This document shows, in pieces, positions 40,190 to 48,168 of a stretch of 64,000 bases of DNA. Positions within the stretch are counted from its first letter, which is position 1; every line of letters starts with the position of its first letter. This DNA comes from Algibacter miyuki (GTDB taxonomy: Bacteria > Bacteroidota > Bacteroidia > Flavobacteriales > Flavobacteriaceae), in the NCBI RefSeq assembly GCF_030409805.1, contig NZ_JAUFQP010000010.1, forward strand, positions 439,001-503,000, in the 5' to 3' direction. Position numbers and translations under genes: made by a program. The notes beneath the pieces are model-generated. The model was not told where the DNA came from, did not search any database, and was given only the letters and a program-made list of their open reading frames with translations.

Positions 40190-41779
40190 ATGAAACACAT
40201 TGATCCAAGACAACAAATCAGAATAAATGATTATATAATAATTGCTGAAAAATCTTGGCCAAAAAATTATTTTCGTGAAATTTCTGATTTTGATGTGATT
40301 AAAAAATTTTATAATGATTCATATCAAAATTTTGAAAATGAAATTGAACTATTATTAGAAAAATTCCATCCAGCTTCTTGGGTAAGAGCTGCATATATTC
40401 AGTTAGAATTATATACCTTGGAACTGCATACAGCTCATATTGAAAAAAAAGACCTAACTTCTGTACCATACTTATTTATTCCAATCGCAAGATATGGTTG
40501 GAGATATATCATTGAAAAATCATTAGAAAAATTAGAAGATTATGATTCTGAAATAGAAAATGAGAAAAGACCAGGTGATGAATCTATAAGTAAAGTTTTC
40601 ACATTACTTATAGGTCTTAATTATACAAATGAAATTTCAAATTATTTACATTTCTTTAAAGATAAATTTAATGATATAAAAATTATTTTTTCTCCTTCAG
40701 TATATTCAACTTTTCCTACAATAAAAAAATCAGATAGACTTTTTTTTGATAATCTAATAAAATACATCGGACAACAAGTAGAGTATGCAAAATTTCCTGA
40801 TTTTGACTTTCGTAAAAACAAAAAATTATTAAAAAAAATTAATACTTTTCTAATAAATAACTTCAATTTTGTTTTAAAAGATATAGAAACAATTTTGTTT
40901 TTTTTAAGAGATAAAGTGAGTGTTGAAATAAATGCAACAAACCTTGTAATTCCAACTGACGAGTTGGCTATATTAATTTCTGAAAGGAATAATTTAGAAA
41001 TTGAACAAGTTCAAAATATTATAAATTTTATTTTTTTAGACACCTCTGTTTTTCATTATCAAAAACGAGACTTTTTAAGGAGAAGTCAAAATATTAGAAT
41101 GCTTAATTATTCTGGTTGTAAATTTAAACTAACTAATAATTTAAGAACAATTTATGACAACGAATCTTCAAATTGGGAACATATAAAATCAGCCGAATCT
41201 CATTCCATAATCTCATTTGTAGTATTGGCTGAATGGTCTGATAATTTCATTTCAAGACTTGCTTTCGGACAAAGAACAGACTTAAAAAGCTTTAGTAATA
41301 TTTTAAATAAAGAAATCACAAACATTGAGGACTATTTTCACCGAAATATCTTTGAAAATGCTATTAGAAATATATTAATTAACAAAAATATTCCATCTTT
41401 ATCAATTAATAAGGTGAATAAAAAAAATATTCCTTGTGGTGAAATCGATGCTTTGGCTGTAGATAAAGAAAATAAAATTTTATATATAATAGAAGCTAAA
41501 AATACTGCGCCTACTAAAGATGCAAGAGCATTTGCTAAAAATATAAAAGACCATTTTAAACAAAAAAAATATGACTTAAAATTTTCTAATAAAATAAATT
41601 GGGTTAAAAACAATCTATCTTCAATATCTGAAATTTTTGGTATTGAGATTACAAATGATTTCTTAATTGAAAAATATTATATCACAGGAAACCCAAGTCC
41701 TATCAAATTTTTAGTAACTGATTATTCAGTAATGACATTTTACGAATTTTATCAAATAATTAATGAAAGATACAGATAA
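40190..41779 (+). CDS. Large protein with C-terminal PD-(D/E)XK nuclease-like motif
   Basis: 529 residues. The first 400 residues are helical and unassigned. Near residues 417-438 the pattern GEIDALAVD followed by ILYIIEAKN has the D...E-x-K spacing of restriction-endonuclease-fold nucleases, followed by a lysine-rich helix (FAKNIKDHFKQKKYDLK). The gene overlaps the next one by 17 bp, so they form a coupled pair in one cassette. A defence role is suggested by the motif and neighbours but not shown. Confidence 0.6.
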   Translation: MKHIDPRQQIRINDYIIIAEKSWPKNYFREISDFDVIKKFYNDSYQNFENEIELLLEKFHPASWVRAAYIQLELYTLELHTAHIEKKDLTSVPYLFIPIARYGWRYIIEKSLEKLEDYDSEIENEKRPGDESISKVFTLLIGLNYTNEISNYLHFFKDKFNDIKIIFSPSVYSTFPTIKKSDRLFFDNLIKYIGQQVEYAKFPDFDFRKNKKLLKKINTFLINNFNFVLKDIETILFFLRDKVSVEINATNLVIPTDELAILISERNNLEIEQVQNIINFIFLDTSVFHYQKRDFLRRSQNIRMLNYSGCKFKLTNNLRTIYDNESSNWEHIKSAESHSIISFVVLAEWSDNFISRLAFGQRTDLKSFSNILNKEITNIEDYFHRNIFENAIRNILINKNIPSLSINKVNKKNIPCGEIDALAVDKENKILYIIEAKNTAPTKDARAFAKNIKDHFKQKKYDLKFSNKINWVKNNLSSISEIFGIEITNDFLIEKYYITGNPSPIKFLVTDYSVMTFYEFYQIINERYR

Positions 41780-42260
41780 TATTAACCCAGATGAGTACGA
41801 CAAAATAATGTCGGTAATAAGTAAAGAGTATATTGAAAATAAAGATTTTGAATACGTGCAAAATTTTTATAATCAGATGTTGGAAAACCCAACTAAATAT
41901 GAAAACAAAGTAATATTGATTATACAAGGTTACGATGATGATCCAAGAGAATTATTTGAAATAAAAGAGGTAAGAGAATATTTTTCAACTTTAGATAAGT
42001 TGTTTCCATATTGGTTTTACTTCATTTATAGAAAAATTGAAGAAGGATACTCATCCCTAAAATTAATTATGCTCTTGTTAGTTCCTTGCGAAGTAATTAA
42101 TCTAAACAATGGAAAGAAAAGTATTGAATATGATTTAGAAGAATATGCCAAGTTTATAGAAATTCATTTTCATTACTTTAATGAATTAACCGATAAACTA
42201 AATATGACGATCCAAGAGAATGAAAGAATTTGTTCTGAAATACATAAAAATTACAATTAA
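41763..42260 (+). CDS. Cassette 9 acidic hypothetical protein, partner of the nuclease-like gene
   Basis: 165 residues, acidic, helical, without signal peptide or clear membrane helix (one hydrophobic stretch, SLKLIMLLLVPCEVI, near residue 100 is short). The start ATG overlaps the preceding gene by 17 bp. No known family. A nuclease-like protein with an acidic coupled partner could be an effector with its antagonist or a two-part defence unit; this is conjecture from gene order. Confidence 0.6.
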   Translation: MKDTDNINPDEYDKIMSVISKEYIENKDFEYVQNFYNQMLENPTKYENKVILIIQGYDDDPRELFEIKEVREYFSTLDKLFPYWFYFIYRKIEEGYSSLKLIMLLLVPCEVINLNNGKKSIEYDLEEYAKFIEIHFHYFNELTDKLNMTIQENERICSEIHKNYN

Positions 42261-42337
42261 CAAAAAACTGCATACAACAAAGAACTGAGGTAAAAAACAA
42301 CATTTTTCTTCATTAAATTTAGGTACTATTATATTGG

Positions 42338-42376
42338 GCTTACAAAATCAAGCCATTGGTTTTGTAAGCTTTTTTT
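42338..42376 (+). terminator. Hairpin terminator near the IS110 copy A end
   Basis: GCTTACAAAATCAA / TTGGTTTTGTAAGC with a T run on the plus strand. It would stop transcription entering from the upstream cassette genes and so limit antisense reading of the transposase. The same hairpin is in copy B. Confidence 0.7.
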
Positions 42377-42392
42377 ATACTATTTTTTTTAA

Positions 42393-43361
42393 TTATCTAG
42401 GCAATACAGAAACGTGATTTTCATCGTAAGGCCTACCCGATTTAGCAATGGCAAAACACTGTTTTAGCAGCTTATTACCAACAGCTATTAAGGCTACTTT
42501 CTTGCTTTTTCCTTTGTTTACTATGCGCTGATAAAGTTCCCGACAAGCTTTATTGTGTTTACAGGCGTTAAACGAACATAAAAACAAGAGATTCCGTAGC
42601 TTTTTATTACCTACTTTACTTATGCGTGAGCGACCTCGAATACTGCTTCCAGACTCTCGTATAGTAGGTGTTATACCTACGTAACTACACAATTGAGATG
42701 ATGTCTCGAATTTTGTAAATCCATCGGTTATTACAACTAAAAATAATGCCGTCTTTATACCTATTCCTGGCACAGAAGTCAATAAGGTTAATTGTTCTTG
42801 TCCGTCTTGCTTTACTAACGATAAAAGCTTTAATTCTATAGCTTCTATCTCTTTATCAAGGTGCTTTTTATTGCGTTTTAAAGAACGATAAACATTCTTG
42901 GAGGGGATTCCTAAAACCTCCTCGCCGTGCAACTTGTTCTTTGTTGCTGTACGATGTTTAATGTAAACATCCATTAATCGAAACAACTGTAAACATTCAA
43001 TTTGCACATCTGTAAGTGCATTATAAAGCGGAACTTCGTTAATTAAAGCATACTCACAAATAGCTTTCGAATCGCTCTTATCTGTTTTTACTTTAGCTAG
43101 CTTCATTTGAATAAATCGTTTTACGGATAACGGATTTACGACTGAAACGATAACGCCATTTTTGTACAAATACTGAGCAAGACGGTAATGATAATAACCA
43201 GTAGCTTCCATAACGACTAAGCTATTAATAGGTAATTCTTTTAGAAACATTTTAAAGCCAGACTCATCATTTTTATACTGATTATGGCCAGATTTATTAC
43301 CATGCACATCAAATACATCTTTACTGATGTCAATTCCAAAAGTTTCTTTATATTTATTCAT
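42393..43361 (-). CDS. IS110-family DEDD transposase, copy A
   Basis: 322 residues from the ATG at 43,361 (an upstream in-frame start at 43,433 would add 24 residues of unlikely sequence). The N-terminal RuvC-like DEDD domain starts FGIDISKDVFDVHG with D, E in VVMEATGYYHYRLA, and KTDKSDSKAICEYA. The C-terminal Tnp domain contains SVPGIGIKTALFLVVITDG and YVGITPTIRESGSSIRGRSR, including the conserved serine region. It is intact. In this family the transposase works with a guide RNA from the element's noncoding end. Confidence 0.9.
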   Translation of the reverse strand: MNKYKETFGIDISKDVFDVHGNKSGHNQYKNDESGFKMFLKELPINSLVVMEATGYYHYRLAQYLYKNGVIVSVVNPLSVKRFIQMKLAKVKTDKSDSKAICEYALINEVPLYNALTDVQIECLQLFRLMDVYIKHRTATKNKLHGEEVLGIPSKNVYRSLKRNKKHLDKEIEAIELKLLSLVKQDGQEQLTLLTSVPGIGIKTALFLVVITDGFTKFETSSQLCSYVGITPTIRESGSSIRGRSRISKVGNKKLRNLLFLCSFNACKHNKACRELYQRIVNKGKSKKVALIAVGNKLLKQCFAIAKSGRPYDENHVSVLPR

Positions 43362-43573
43362 AAGAAAATGAGTTATGAAAGAACGAACTACTAGGTTCAC
43401 AACAACTTGAAAACGAGATCTAAAAAGTCTCACAGAACTGATCGTGATTTAGTAGGAAAAGAGAGCGGATTATCAATGTTGTCGAAGTCTTAAGCTTCAC
43501 CGTATATAGTAACCTTAATGCGCTCTTTTGTTCTTTCTGATTTATAGCTAATTTAATAGAAATCAAACTTAAG
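43362..43573 (-). ncRNA. Putative IS110 bridge/seek guide RNA region, copy A
   Basis: Noncoding end upstream of the transposase. It contains TGTTGT (43,477-43,482), complementary to the target left half ACAACA, and CACCGTATATA (43,498-43,508), nearly equal to the target right half CACCGTGTATA. It also has AGAACTGA (43,434-43,441), equal to the element's own left end (42,281-42,288). This is the expected content of target-binding and donor-binding loops. RNA boundaries cannot be placed from sequence. Confidence 0.6.
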
Positions 43574-43733
43574 CCGTGTATAAAAAATTGCTAAATTAGT
43601 GCTTTACCAAAGGCAGTTGCATTTTTGCACACTTTGATTTTCCGGTGGAAAATCCTCGCGCACAAAACCGCAACTTTCCATAACACAACAACGTTGTGCT
43701 TCATTAAAACCAAACTAGAACGAAATAAAAAAT

Positions 43734-44234
43734 ATGGGAATATTTGACTTTTTTAAGAAAAAACAAAACGGAAAAACAAATGAAAATCCGATTGATGAAA
43801 CTCAATTAGAATTTATTGAAAAATCAACTAATAATGCTGAACGACTGATTTCAAGTTTCAATGAACGACTAGATGACGGATTGGATTATAGCGAATCAAG
43901 TTTGGCTCTTTTAGACGAGGAAATTTTGAGTTTATTTTCGGAAAACAAGGATGATATGGATTCTGGAATGTTGGAGGACATAATTGCTCAAGCAGGTTCG
44001 TATATATTTGAAGTTGCTAGAAGAAATTACGGAGGGAAATATTATTGGTATGACCAATTAAATCAGCCGATTTTAGTCACGGGACAACCTAATTTTGAAA
44101 TTTCAATTTTAGCCTTTGAGAAAGTAAAACAGCGAATTGAAAACGGAAATGAAGACAATATTCCTTTCTTTTTTGCAGGATATTCGGAACGAGTAAAAAA
44201 AGGAAAAAAGGGAGATAAACCAATGATTACGTAA
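43734..44234 (+). CDS. Duplicated cassette protein, first copy
   Basis: 166 residues, soluble and acidic, N-terminus MGIFDFFKKKQNGKTN then a helical region (SESSLALLDEEILSLFSENK) and SYIFEVARRNYGGKYYWYDQ. The C-terminus is basic (ERVKKGKKGDKPMIT). The MGIFDFFKKK start is common in small proteins of diverse bacterial families, so it carries no functional information. The protein is identical to that of the next cassette. Function unknown. Confidence 0.65.
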   Translation: MGIFDFFKKKQNGKTNENPIDETQLEFIEKSTNNAERLISSFNERLDDGLDYSESSLALLDEEILSLFSENKDDMDSGMLEDIIAQAGSYIFEVARRNYGGKYYWYDQLNQPILVTGQPNFEISILAFEKVKQRIENGNEDNIPFFFAGYSERVKKGKKGDKPMIT

Positions 44235-44247
44235 AGAAAAAACGAAA

Positions 44248-44379
44248 GCACAACACCGTATAAAAATAATTGCGGTTTAGTGCTTAATCAAAGGTCGTTG
44301 CGTGTTTGTAACGTCTGATTTTCCTTCGGAAAATCCTCGCATACAAACCCGCAACTATTCTTATACATCAACGTTGTGC
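44248..44379 (+). repeat. attC-like site 10
   Basis: AAGCACAAC is the reverse complement of cassette start GTTGTGCTT. It ends AACG|TTGTGC at 44,373/44,374. Central stem GATTTTCCTTCGGAAAATC. Confidence 0.9.
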
Positions 44380-44413
44380 TTCATTAAAACCAAACTAGAA
44401 CGAAATAAAAAAT

Positions 44414-44914
44414 ATGGGAATATTTGACTTTTTTAAGAAAAAACAAAACGGAAAAACAAATGAAAATCCGATTGATGAAACTCAATTAGAATTTATTGAA
44501 AAATCAACTAATAATGCTGAACGACTGATTTCAAGTTTCAATGAACGACTAGATGACGGATTGGATTATAGCGAATCAAGTTTGGCTCTTTTAGACGAGG
44601 AAATTTTGAGTTTATTTTCGGAAAACAAGGATGATATGGATTCTGGAATGTTGGAGGACATAATTGCTCAAGCAGGTTCGTATATATTTGAAGTTGCTAG
44701 AAGAAATTACGGAGGGAAATATTATTGGTATGACCAATTAAATCAGCCGATTTTAGTCACGGGACAACCTAATTTTGAAATTTCAATTTTAGCCTTTGAG
44801 AAAGTAAAACAGCGAATTGAAAACGGAAATGAAGACAATATTCCTTTCTTTTTTGCAGGATATTCGGAACGAGTAAAAAAAGGAAAAAAGGGAGATAAAC
44901 CAATGATTACGTAA
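44414..44914 (+). CDS. Duplicated cassette protein, second copy
   Basis: The same 166-residue protein as at 43,734-44,234 with the same spacing to its cassette junction (40 bp). Because both copies are identical, the duplication is recent or is maintained by recombination between the flanking sites. No function can be assigned. Confidence 0.65.
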   Translation: MGIFDFFKKKQNGKTNENPIDETQLEFIEKSTNNAERLISSFNERLDDGLDYSESSLALLDEEILSLFSENKDDMDSGMLEDIIAQAGSYIFEVARRNYGGKYYWYDQLNQPILVTGQPNFEISILAFEKVKQRIENGNEDNIPFFFAGYSERVKKGKKGDKPMIT

Positions 44915-44927
44915 AGAAAAAACGAAA

Positions 44928-45059
44928 GCACAACACCGTATAAAAATAATTGCGGTTTAGTGCTTAATCAAAGGTCGTTGCGTGTTTGTAACGTCTGATT
45001 TTCCTTCGGAAAATCCTCGCATACAAACCCGCAACTATTCTTATACATCAACGTTGTAC
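44928..45059 (+). repeat. attC-like site 11
   Basis: Identical copy of site 10 up to the junction ATCAACG|TTGTAC at 45,053/45,054, where the next cassette begins. Confidence 0.9.
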
Positions 45060-45097
45060 CCAATTAGAAACCGCCCAATGAAAGGTGAGGAAAGAGA

Positions 45098-45529
45098 ATG
45101 AAAGATAAAGGGATATATGATTTAGGAATAACGCATAAAGGAAAATTAACACCTAACGGAATGCCTTATTTTAAAGTTAATATTGTTGGTGGTAATTTAC
45201 CGAAATATAATGTTTACCATAATGGAATTGATGCTGTTTTAGACACGGGAGCTACTAAAACTCATATAACACCACAATTAGCAAAAGAATTAAATTTAAA
45301 AGCAACAAATGTTGATTATGGATTATATCCATTAAAAGAAGGGGTTTCAGAAACAAATGTTTTCAAAATAGATTTTATTATAAATGGAATAGAAGCGTGT
45401 TTTAGTGAAGAGTTTAAAGAAATGCCTTATGGGTTTCAATTCCCTTTAGTTTTCGGAACTGAATTTATGATTAAATGTAAAAAACTATCTATTGATTTTC
45501 AGAAAGAGGAATACGTTTTAGAATTGTAG
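45098..45529 (+). CDS. Retropepsin-like aspartic protease domain protein
   Basis: 143 residues. The motif AVLDTGATKTHITPQLAKEL, with D49-T-G-A, is the active-site loop of retroviral-type aspartic proteases, which act as dimers. A second conserved strand, FPLVFGTEFM near residue 115, corresponds to the hydrophobic-hydrophobic-Gly motif. No signal peptide or other domain. Such stand-alone retropepsin-like proteins are common in bacteria and mostly uncharacterised. First gene of a multi-gene cassette. Confidence 0.72.
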   Translation: MKDKGIYDLGITHKGKLTPNGMPYFKVNIVGGNLPKYNVYHNGIDAVLDTGATKTHITPQLAKELNLKATNVDYGLYPLKEGVSETNVFKIDFIINGIEACFSEEFKEMPYGFQFPLVFGTEFMIKCKKLSIDFQKEEYVLEL

Positions 45530-45680
45530 AATTATATTCCAAAACACCAATAGGAAGATTCCATTCTAGTTTTTGTGTTTCAGTAAGGTCTTTTCCTGTT
45601 GAATTTAACGAGTCATAATATAAATCATCTGACTTATCACTCATGCTCAAACTCTTATGCGCTTCTGACTTATCACTCAT
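45489..45680 (-). CDS. Small hypothetical protein, antisense to the cassette direction
   Basis: 63 residues on the minus strand, overlapping the end of the protease gene by 41 bp. The N-terminus contains a direct repeat (MSDKSEAHKS / MSDKSDDLYY). It is divergently arranged with the gene at 45,700, with only 19 bp between the starts. The overlap and small size make the call uncertain. Confidence 0.35.
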   Translation of the reverse strand: MSDKSEAHKSLSMSDKSDDLYYDSLNSTGKDLTETQKLEWNLPIGVLEYNSTILKRIPLSENQ

Positions 45681-45699
45681 AATCTAAAAACTAAATAAA

Positions 45700-45918
45700 A
45701 TGAATTACGTTATTAACGATAGAACAAACAAGAAACGATATGAAAATGTTAACTTGGATTACAGAACAGAAATTGGTAACGATATTATGCATAAAAACAT
45801 GACTTTTCGTGTTGAAGCTATAGCTATAGCGATTCCTGAACATGGAGTTATAGAACTTATATGTATAAACCGAACAAACAAGCCTAAACAAGCCGATTTA
45901 GAAGTTACTTATCGATAA
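45700..45918 (+). CDS. Cassette 12 small hypothetical protein
   Basis: 72 residues, soluble, start ATG preceded by an A-rich leader (CTAAATAAAATG). It contains MTFRVEAIAIAIPEHGVIEL, a beta-strand-rich segment. It overlaps the convergent gene ending at 45,905 by 14 bp. No family is recognised. Confidence 0.45.
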   Translation: MNYVINDRTNKKRYENVNLDYRTEIGNDIMHKNMTFRVEAIAIAIPEHGVIELICINRTNKPKQADLEVTYR

Positions 45919-46147
45919 ACTTAATATTTTTTAAGTATATTAAATATCTGTTAGCTTCTTCAATTAGCATTTCCGTTGCTTCTGTTAAATCATCAGTAAT
46001 ACCTTCGTAATGCTCTTGATTTATAAAAGGAAAACTGAAATTTGCTATTTGTTCAACTTTAGAATAGTACGAAGTTACTTTATAGTCTAAATTTCTGTCT
46101 TGAGGTGTTTTGTCTCTAAAAGGAACGACAGTTGTTTTATCCGCCAT
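45905..46147 (-). CDS. Cassette 12 small hypothetical protein on minus strand
   Basis: 80 residues from ATG at 46,147, which gives MADKTTVVPFRDKTPQDRNL; an upstream in-frame start at 46,165 would run into the attC. The protein has an acidic helix (DDLTEATEMLIEEANRYLIY). It reads against the cassette direction and starts only about 10 bp from attC 12, which leaves little room for a promoter outside the recombination site. Confidence 0.5.
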   Translation of the reverse strand: MADKTTVVPFRDKTPQDRNLDYKVTSYYSKVEQIANFSFPFINQEHYEGITDDLTEATEMLIEEANRYLIYLKNIKFIDK

Positions 46148-46156
46148 AATAACTGG

Positions 46157-46287
46157 GTACAACACTGTATATAATTAATAATGGCTCTAGTGTTTTATTT
46201 TAAAGTTAGTATTTATCAATGGTCGAAAACTGTATTTCATTAGTTTATATATTAGCCATTACTAATAATATACGATTTCCGTTGGCA
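46157..46287 (+). repeat. attC-like site 12
   Basis: TGGGTACAAC is the reverse complement of cassette start GTTGTACCCA. It ends TTCCG|TTGGCA at 46,281/46,282. The interior differs from all other sites and has its own long palindrome (AATAATGGCT / AGCCATTACT). Confidence 0.8.
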
Positions 46288-46338
46288 ATAATAGATCAAC
46301 GAACTAAACATTGAATAATTATGAATTATAAAAAAAAA

Positions 46339-46557
46339 TTAAAACTCCTTTCCTATAAAAATTAAATTTGAAGATTCTAATGTATCACCATTATCTAAAT
46401 TAGGGATTTGAAGTACATCATAGTCTGGAATTATAAGTGTATTTATTAATTGAGGCTGTTGATCTTTATTTATCAATATTTCATTCTCATCTGCAATACA
46501 ACTACAAAAAATCAAAATAGATATTAATAAAATAGATGGAATAGATTTTGTTTTCAT
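46339..46557 (-). CDS. Small lipoprotein
   Basis: 72 residues from the ATG at 46,557. Signal peptide with lipobox (MKTKSIPSILLISILIFCSC), so it is likely lipid-anchored. The mature part is short and polar. An upstream in-frame ATG at 46,584 would overlap the next gene's end by four bases. It lies directly downstream of the regulatory-like-domain gene on the minus strand and may be cotranscribed with it. Confidence 0.55.
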   Translation of the reverse strand: MKTKSIPSILLISILIFCSCIADENEILINKDQQPQLINTLIIPDYDVLQIPNLDNGDTLESSNLIFIGKEF

Positions 46558-46580
46558 AATAATAAATTTTGCTTTCATAA

Positions 46581-46974
46581 TCAAGTTATATCGTCACATT
46601 CTAACTTTACATAAAGTAATTTTGTACAGGGTGTATTTGATGGACAGATATTAGTCACATCAATAGTTATTTCTTGTGTCTTAAACCCAATCATACTAAA
46701 AACTAAAACATCTCCATCATCAATAGGGGAAATACTGAAATTACCTTCAAAATCTGTGTAAGTACCTACAGCCTTATTTTTAATTTTTACAGTTACCCCT
46801 GGAAGAACAGTACCATCACATTTACTAGTAACTCTTCCAATTATTATGTTCAACAATGCATTCTGCTCTGAATAAGATCTTTTTGTTTCTATTAAATTAC
46901 TTGAATTTTTATTCAAATCATTAGAAATGCTAAAACTTGAACAAAACAAAACAAAACAAAATTTTTCCTGTCAT
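46581..46974 (-). CDS. Secreted carboxypeptidase-regulatory-like domain protein, possibly phase-variable
   Basis: The main frame ends at 46,581 and carries a CarboxypepD_reg-like beta-sandwich (IGRVTSKCDGTVLPGVTVKI and DFEGNFSISPIDDGDVLVFS). The only ATG with a good promoter is at 46,974. From there four TTTTG units (46,942-46,961) place the reading frame off by one, giving a stop after 14 codons. With five units it would read MTGKILFCFVLFCSSFSISN into the domain, a complete signal sequence. The gene is therefore either phase-variable or currently switched off. Confidence 0.55.
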
Positions 46975-46989
46975 AATATATTATTTTAT

Positions 46990-46997
46990 CAAATATA
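46990..46997 (-). promoter_or_regulatory. Bacteroidota -7 box TATATTTG
   Basis: Minus-strand TATATTTG, 16 bp before the ATG at 46,974, with TTTG-containing sequence further upstream. It supports that ATG as the transcription-linked start of the repeat-containing gene. Confidence 0.55.
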
Positions 46998-47099
46998 ACA
47001 CTTTATTTGTCAAATAAATACAAAAATTACACTTTTTTTAGATAGAGTCTTTGCGTGGTATCTTGGACTATTGAGGTCTGTTTTAAAATTACACTTTTG

Positions 47100-47267
47100 T
47101 TGATGATTCTCTGTGATATCATATTTCTTTACTTAATTCTCATTTCAATAGTATTAAAAATACAAGCCAAACATCCTATCGTATTTATCGAATTTGCTAA
47201 CCCTTTAAAACTTAATCTTTTTGTTAAAGCAGACCTAGAACAAATAACTAAAAAAATCTCTTTGTAG
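47100..47267 (+). CDS. Possible small membrane protein
   Basis: About 55 residues from the ATG at 47,100 with one transmembrane helix (IIFLYLILISIVLKI) and a basic tail. An upstream GTG at 47,055 is an alternative. AT-rich context makes chance reading frames likely. The 47,268-47,444 interval after it holds nothing recognisable. Confidence 0.25.
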   Translation: MMILCDIIFLYLILISIVLKIQAKHPIVFIEFANPLKLNLFVKADLEQITKKISL

Positions 47268-47444
47268 AGAAATAACTATCATAAGACAAATATATAGAAT
47301 TGGTTTAAAAAAATCAATGAAAACTATAAAACAAACGAGTAAAATAGTTATATTCAAAATGTAAAAAATTTATTTAATAGAAAACTTGGTATTTAATATA
47401 ATGAAAAATATAAAATAACTTTAAGCTTAAAATAAAGCTACTAT

Positions 47445-47577
47445 TGCCAACACCGTGTATAATTAATTGCTTGGTTTTAGCCAATTTACGAAAATCCTCG
47501 CGGATTTTCTATTCGATTTTTATTTGTTAAATTAAGTGCTTAAACCACGCAACAAACCATATACAAAAACGTTACCT
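47445..47577 (+). repeat. attC-like site 13
   Basis: TATTGCCAAC is the reverse complement of cassette start GTTGGCAATA. It ends AAAACG|TTACCT at 47,571/47,572. Permuted stem AAAATCctcgcGGATTTT. Confidence 0.88.
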
Positions 47578-47583
47578 ACAATA

Positions 47584-48159
47584 TTGAAAAAACTGCTTCA
47601 AATAATAATTCTGACTTTAATCACAGCTTGTGGTTCAACTAAAAATACGACTGACCTAATTGCGGACGAAAAATTTGAATTATGCTCTGAAATCAAATAT
47701 AATCGACTCGTAACGGAAATTGGACCGATTGAGGGAAAGCTGATTTACAAACAAAATATTCATAGTTTATTAGAAAATTCACTAATTCAAGAAAAATATC
47801 TGACTGAAATAAGCAAAAACGGATATACGGAATTATTAAAAAAGGCAAGTCGCAAAGAAATAGAGCCTGAGTTTTTTGAGAAACTTAAATCGGATTTAGG
47901 ATTTGACCCATATTTGTTATTTCCGATTAATTCCCATTTATCCTGCTATGGTTATTTATTTGAACAACTAAAAATTTTAGACAAGTCAAGTTGGCAATTT
48001 GAATTTGGATTAGCTTATAACAAATTTGAGGCTTACGGAGATTTAAAAACTGACAGCGAATATTTAATTGATGCGCTGAATAAAATTCCAGAAGATAAAT
48101 TTCAAAAAATAATGTATCGGAAATTATTCTTGGATTTAATATACACGAATTTGAATTAA
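47584..48159 (+). CDS. Cassette 14 lipoprotein of unknown function
   Basis: 191 residues from a TTG at 47,584, which gives an ideal lipoprotein signal (MKKLLQIIILTLITACGSTK). The longer frame from 47,536 would begin inside the previous attC and is rejected. The mature protein is helical (SEIKYNRLVTEIGPIEGKL and ASRKEIEPEFFEKLKSDLG) with no recognised domain. The start is 12 bp after the cassette junction, so the ribosome-binding region must lie in the recombination site. Confidence 0.65.
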   Translation: MKKLLQIIILTLITACGSTKNTTDLIADEKFELCSEIKYNRLVTEIGPIEGKLIYKQNIHSLLENSLIQEKYLTEISKNGYTELLKKASRKEIEPEFFEKLKSDLGFDPYLLFPINSHLSCYGYLFEQLKILDKSSWQFEFGLAYNKFEAYGDLKTDSEYLIDALNKIPEDKFQKIMYRKLFLDLIYTNLN

Positions 48160-48168
48160 AAATACTGT

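Larger units (their letters stand above)
42280..43573 (-). mobile_element. IS110-family insertion sequence, copy A (1294 bp)
   Basis: Inserted between CAACA and CCGTGT of attC 9. Sequence and length match copy B at 51,935-53,228 throughout the parts compared. The left end starts AAGAACTGAGG and the right end is AAACTTAAG, with no evident terminal inverted repeats or target duplication, as in the IS110 family. The noncoding region upstream of the transposase (about 212 bp) is longer than the downstream one (about 113 bp), the arrangement of the IS110 group proper. Confidence 0.88.
42272..43699 (+). repeat. attC-like site 9, split by an IS110 element
   Basis: Left part TGCATACAACA (ending 42,279) is complementary to cassette start GTTGTATGCA. 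The rest resumes at 43,574 with CCGTGTATAAAA and ends AACG|TTGTGC at 43,693/43,694. With the IS removed, a normal site with a GATTTTCC / GGAAAATC stem is restored. Confidence 0.88.
43694..45053 (+). repeat. Perfect tandem duplication of one 680-bp cassette
   Basis: 43,694-44,373 and 44,374-45,053 are each 680 bp, bounded exactly at the G|TT junctions, with matching gene and attC. The two encoded proteins are identical. Confidence 0.92.

Noticed and set aside
43362..43433. Longer 346-residue form of the IS110 transposase
   Set aside because: The extra 24 residues (MRLFRSRFQVVVNLVV...) do not resemble the family N-terminus, and the region is better explained as the noncoding guide-RNA end.
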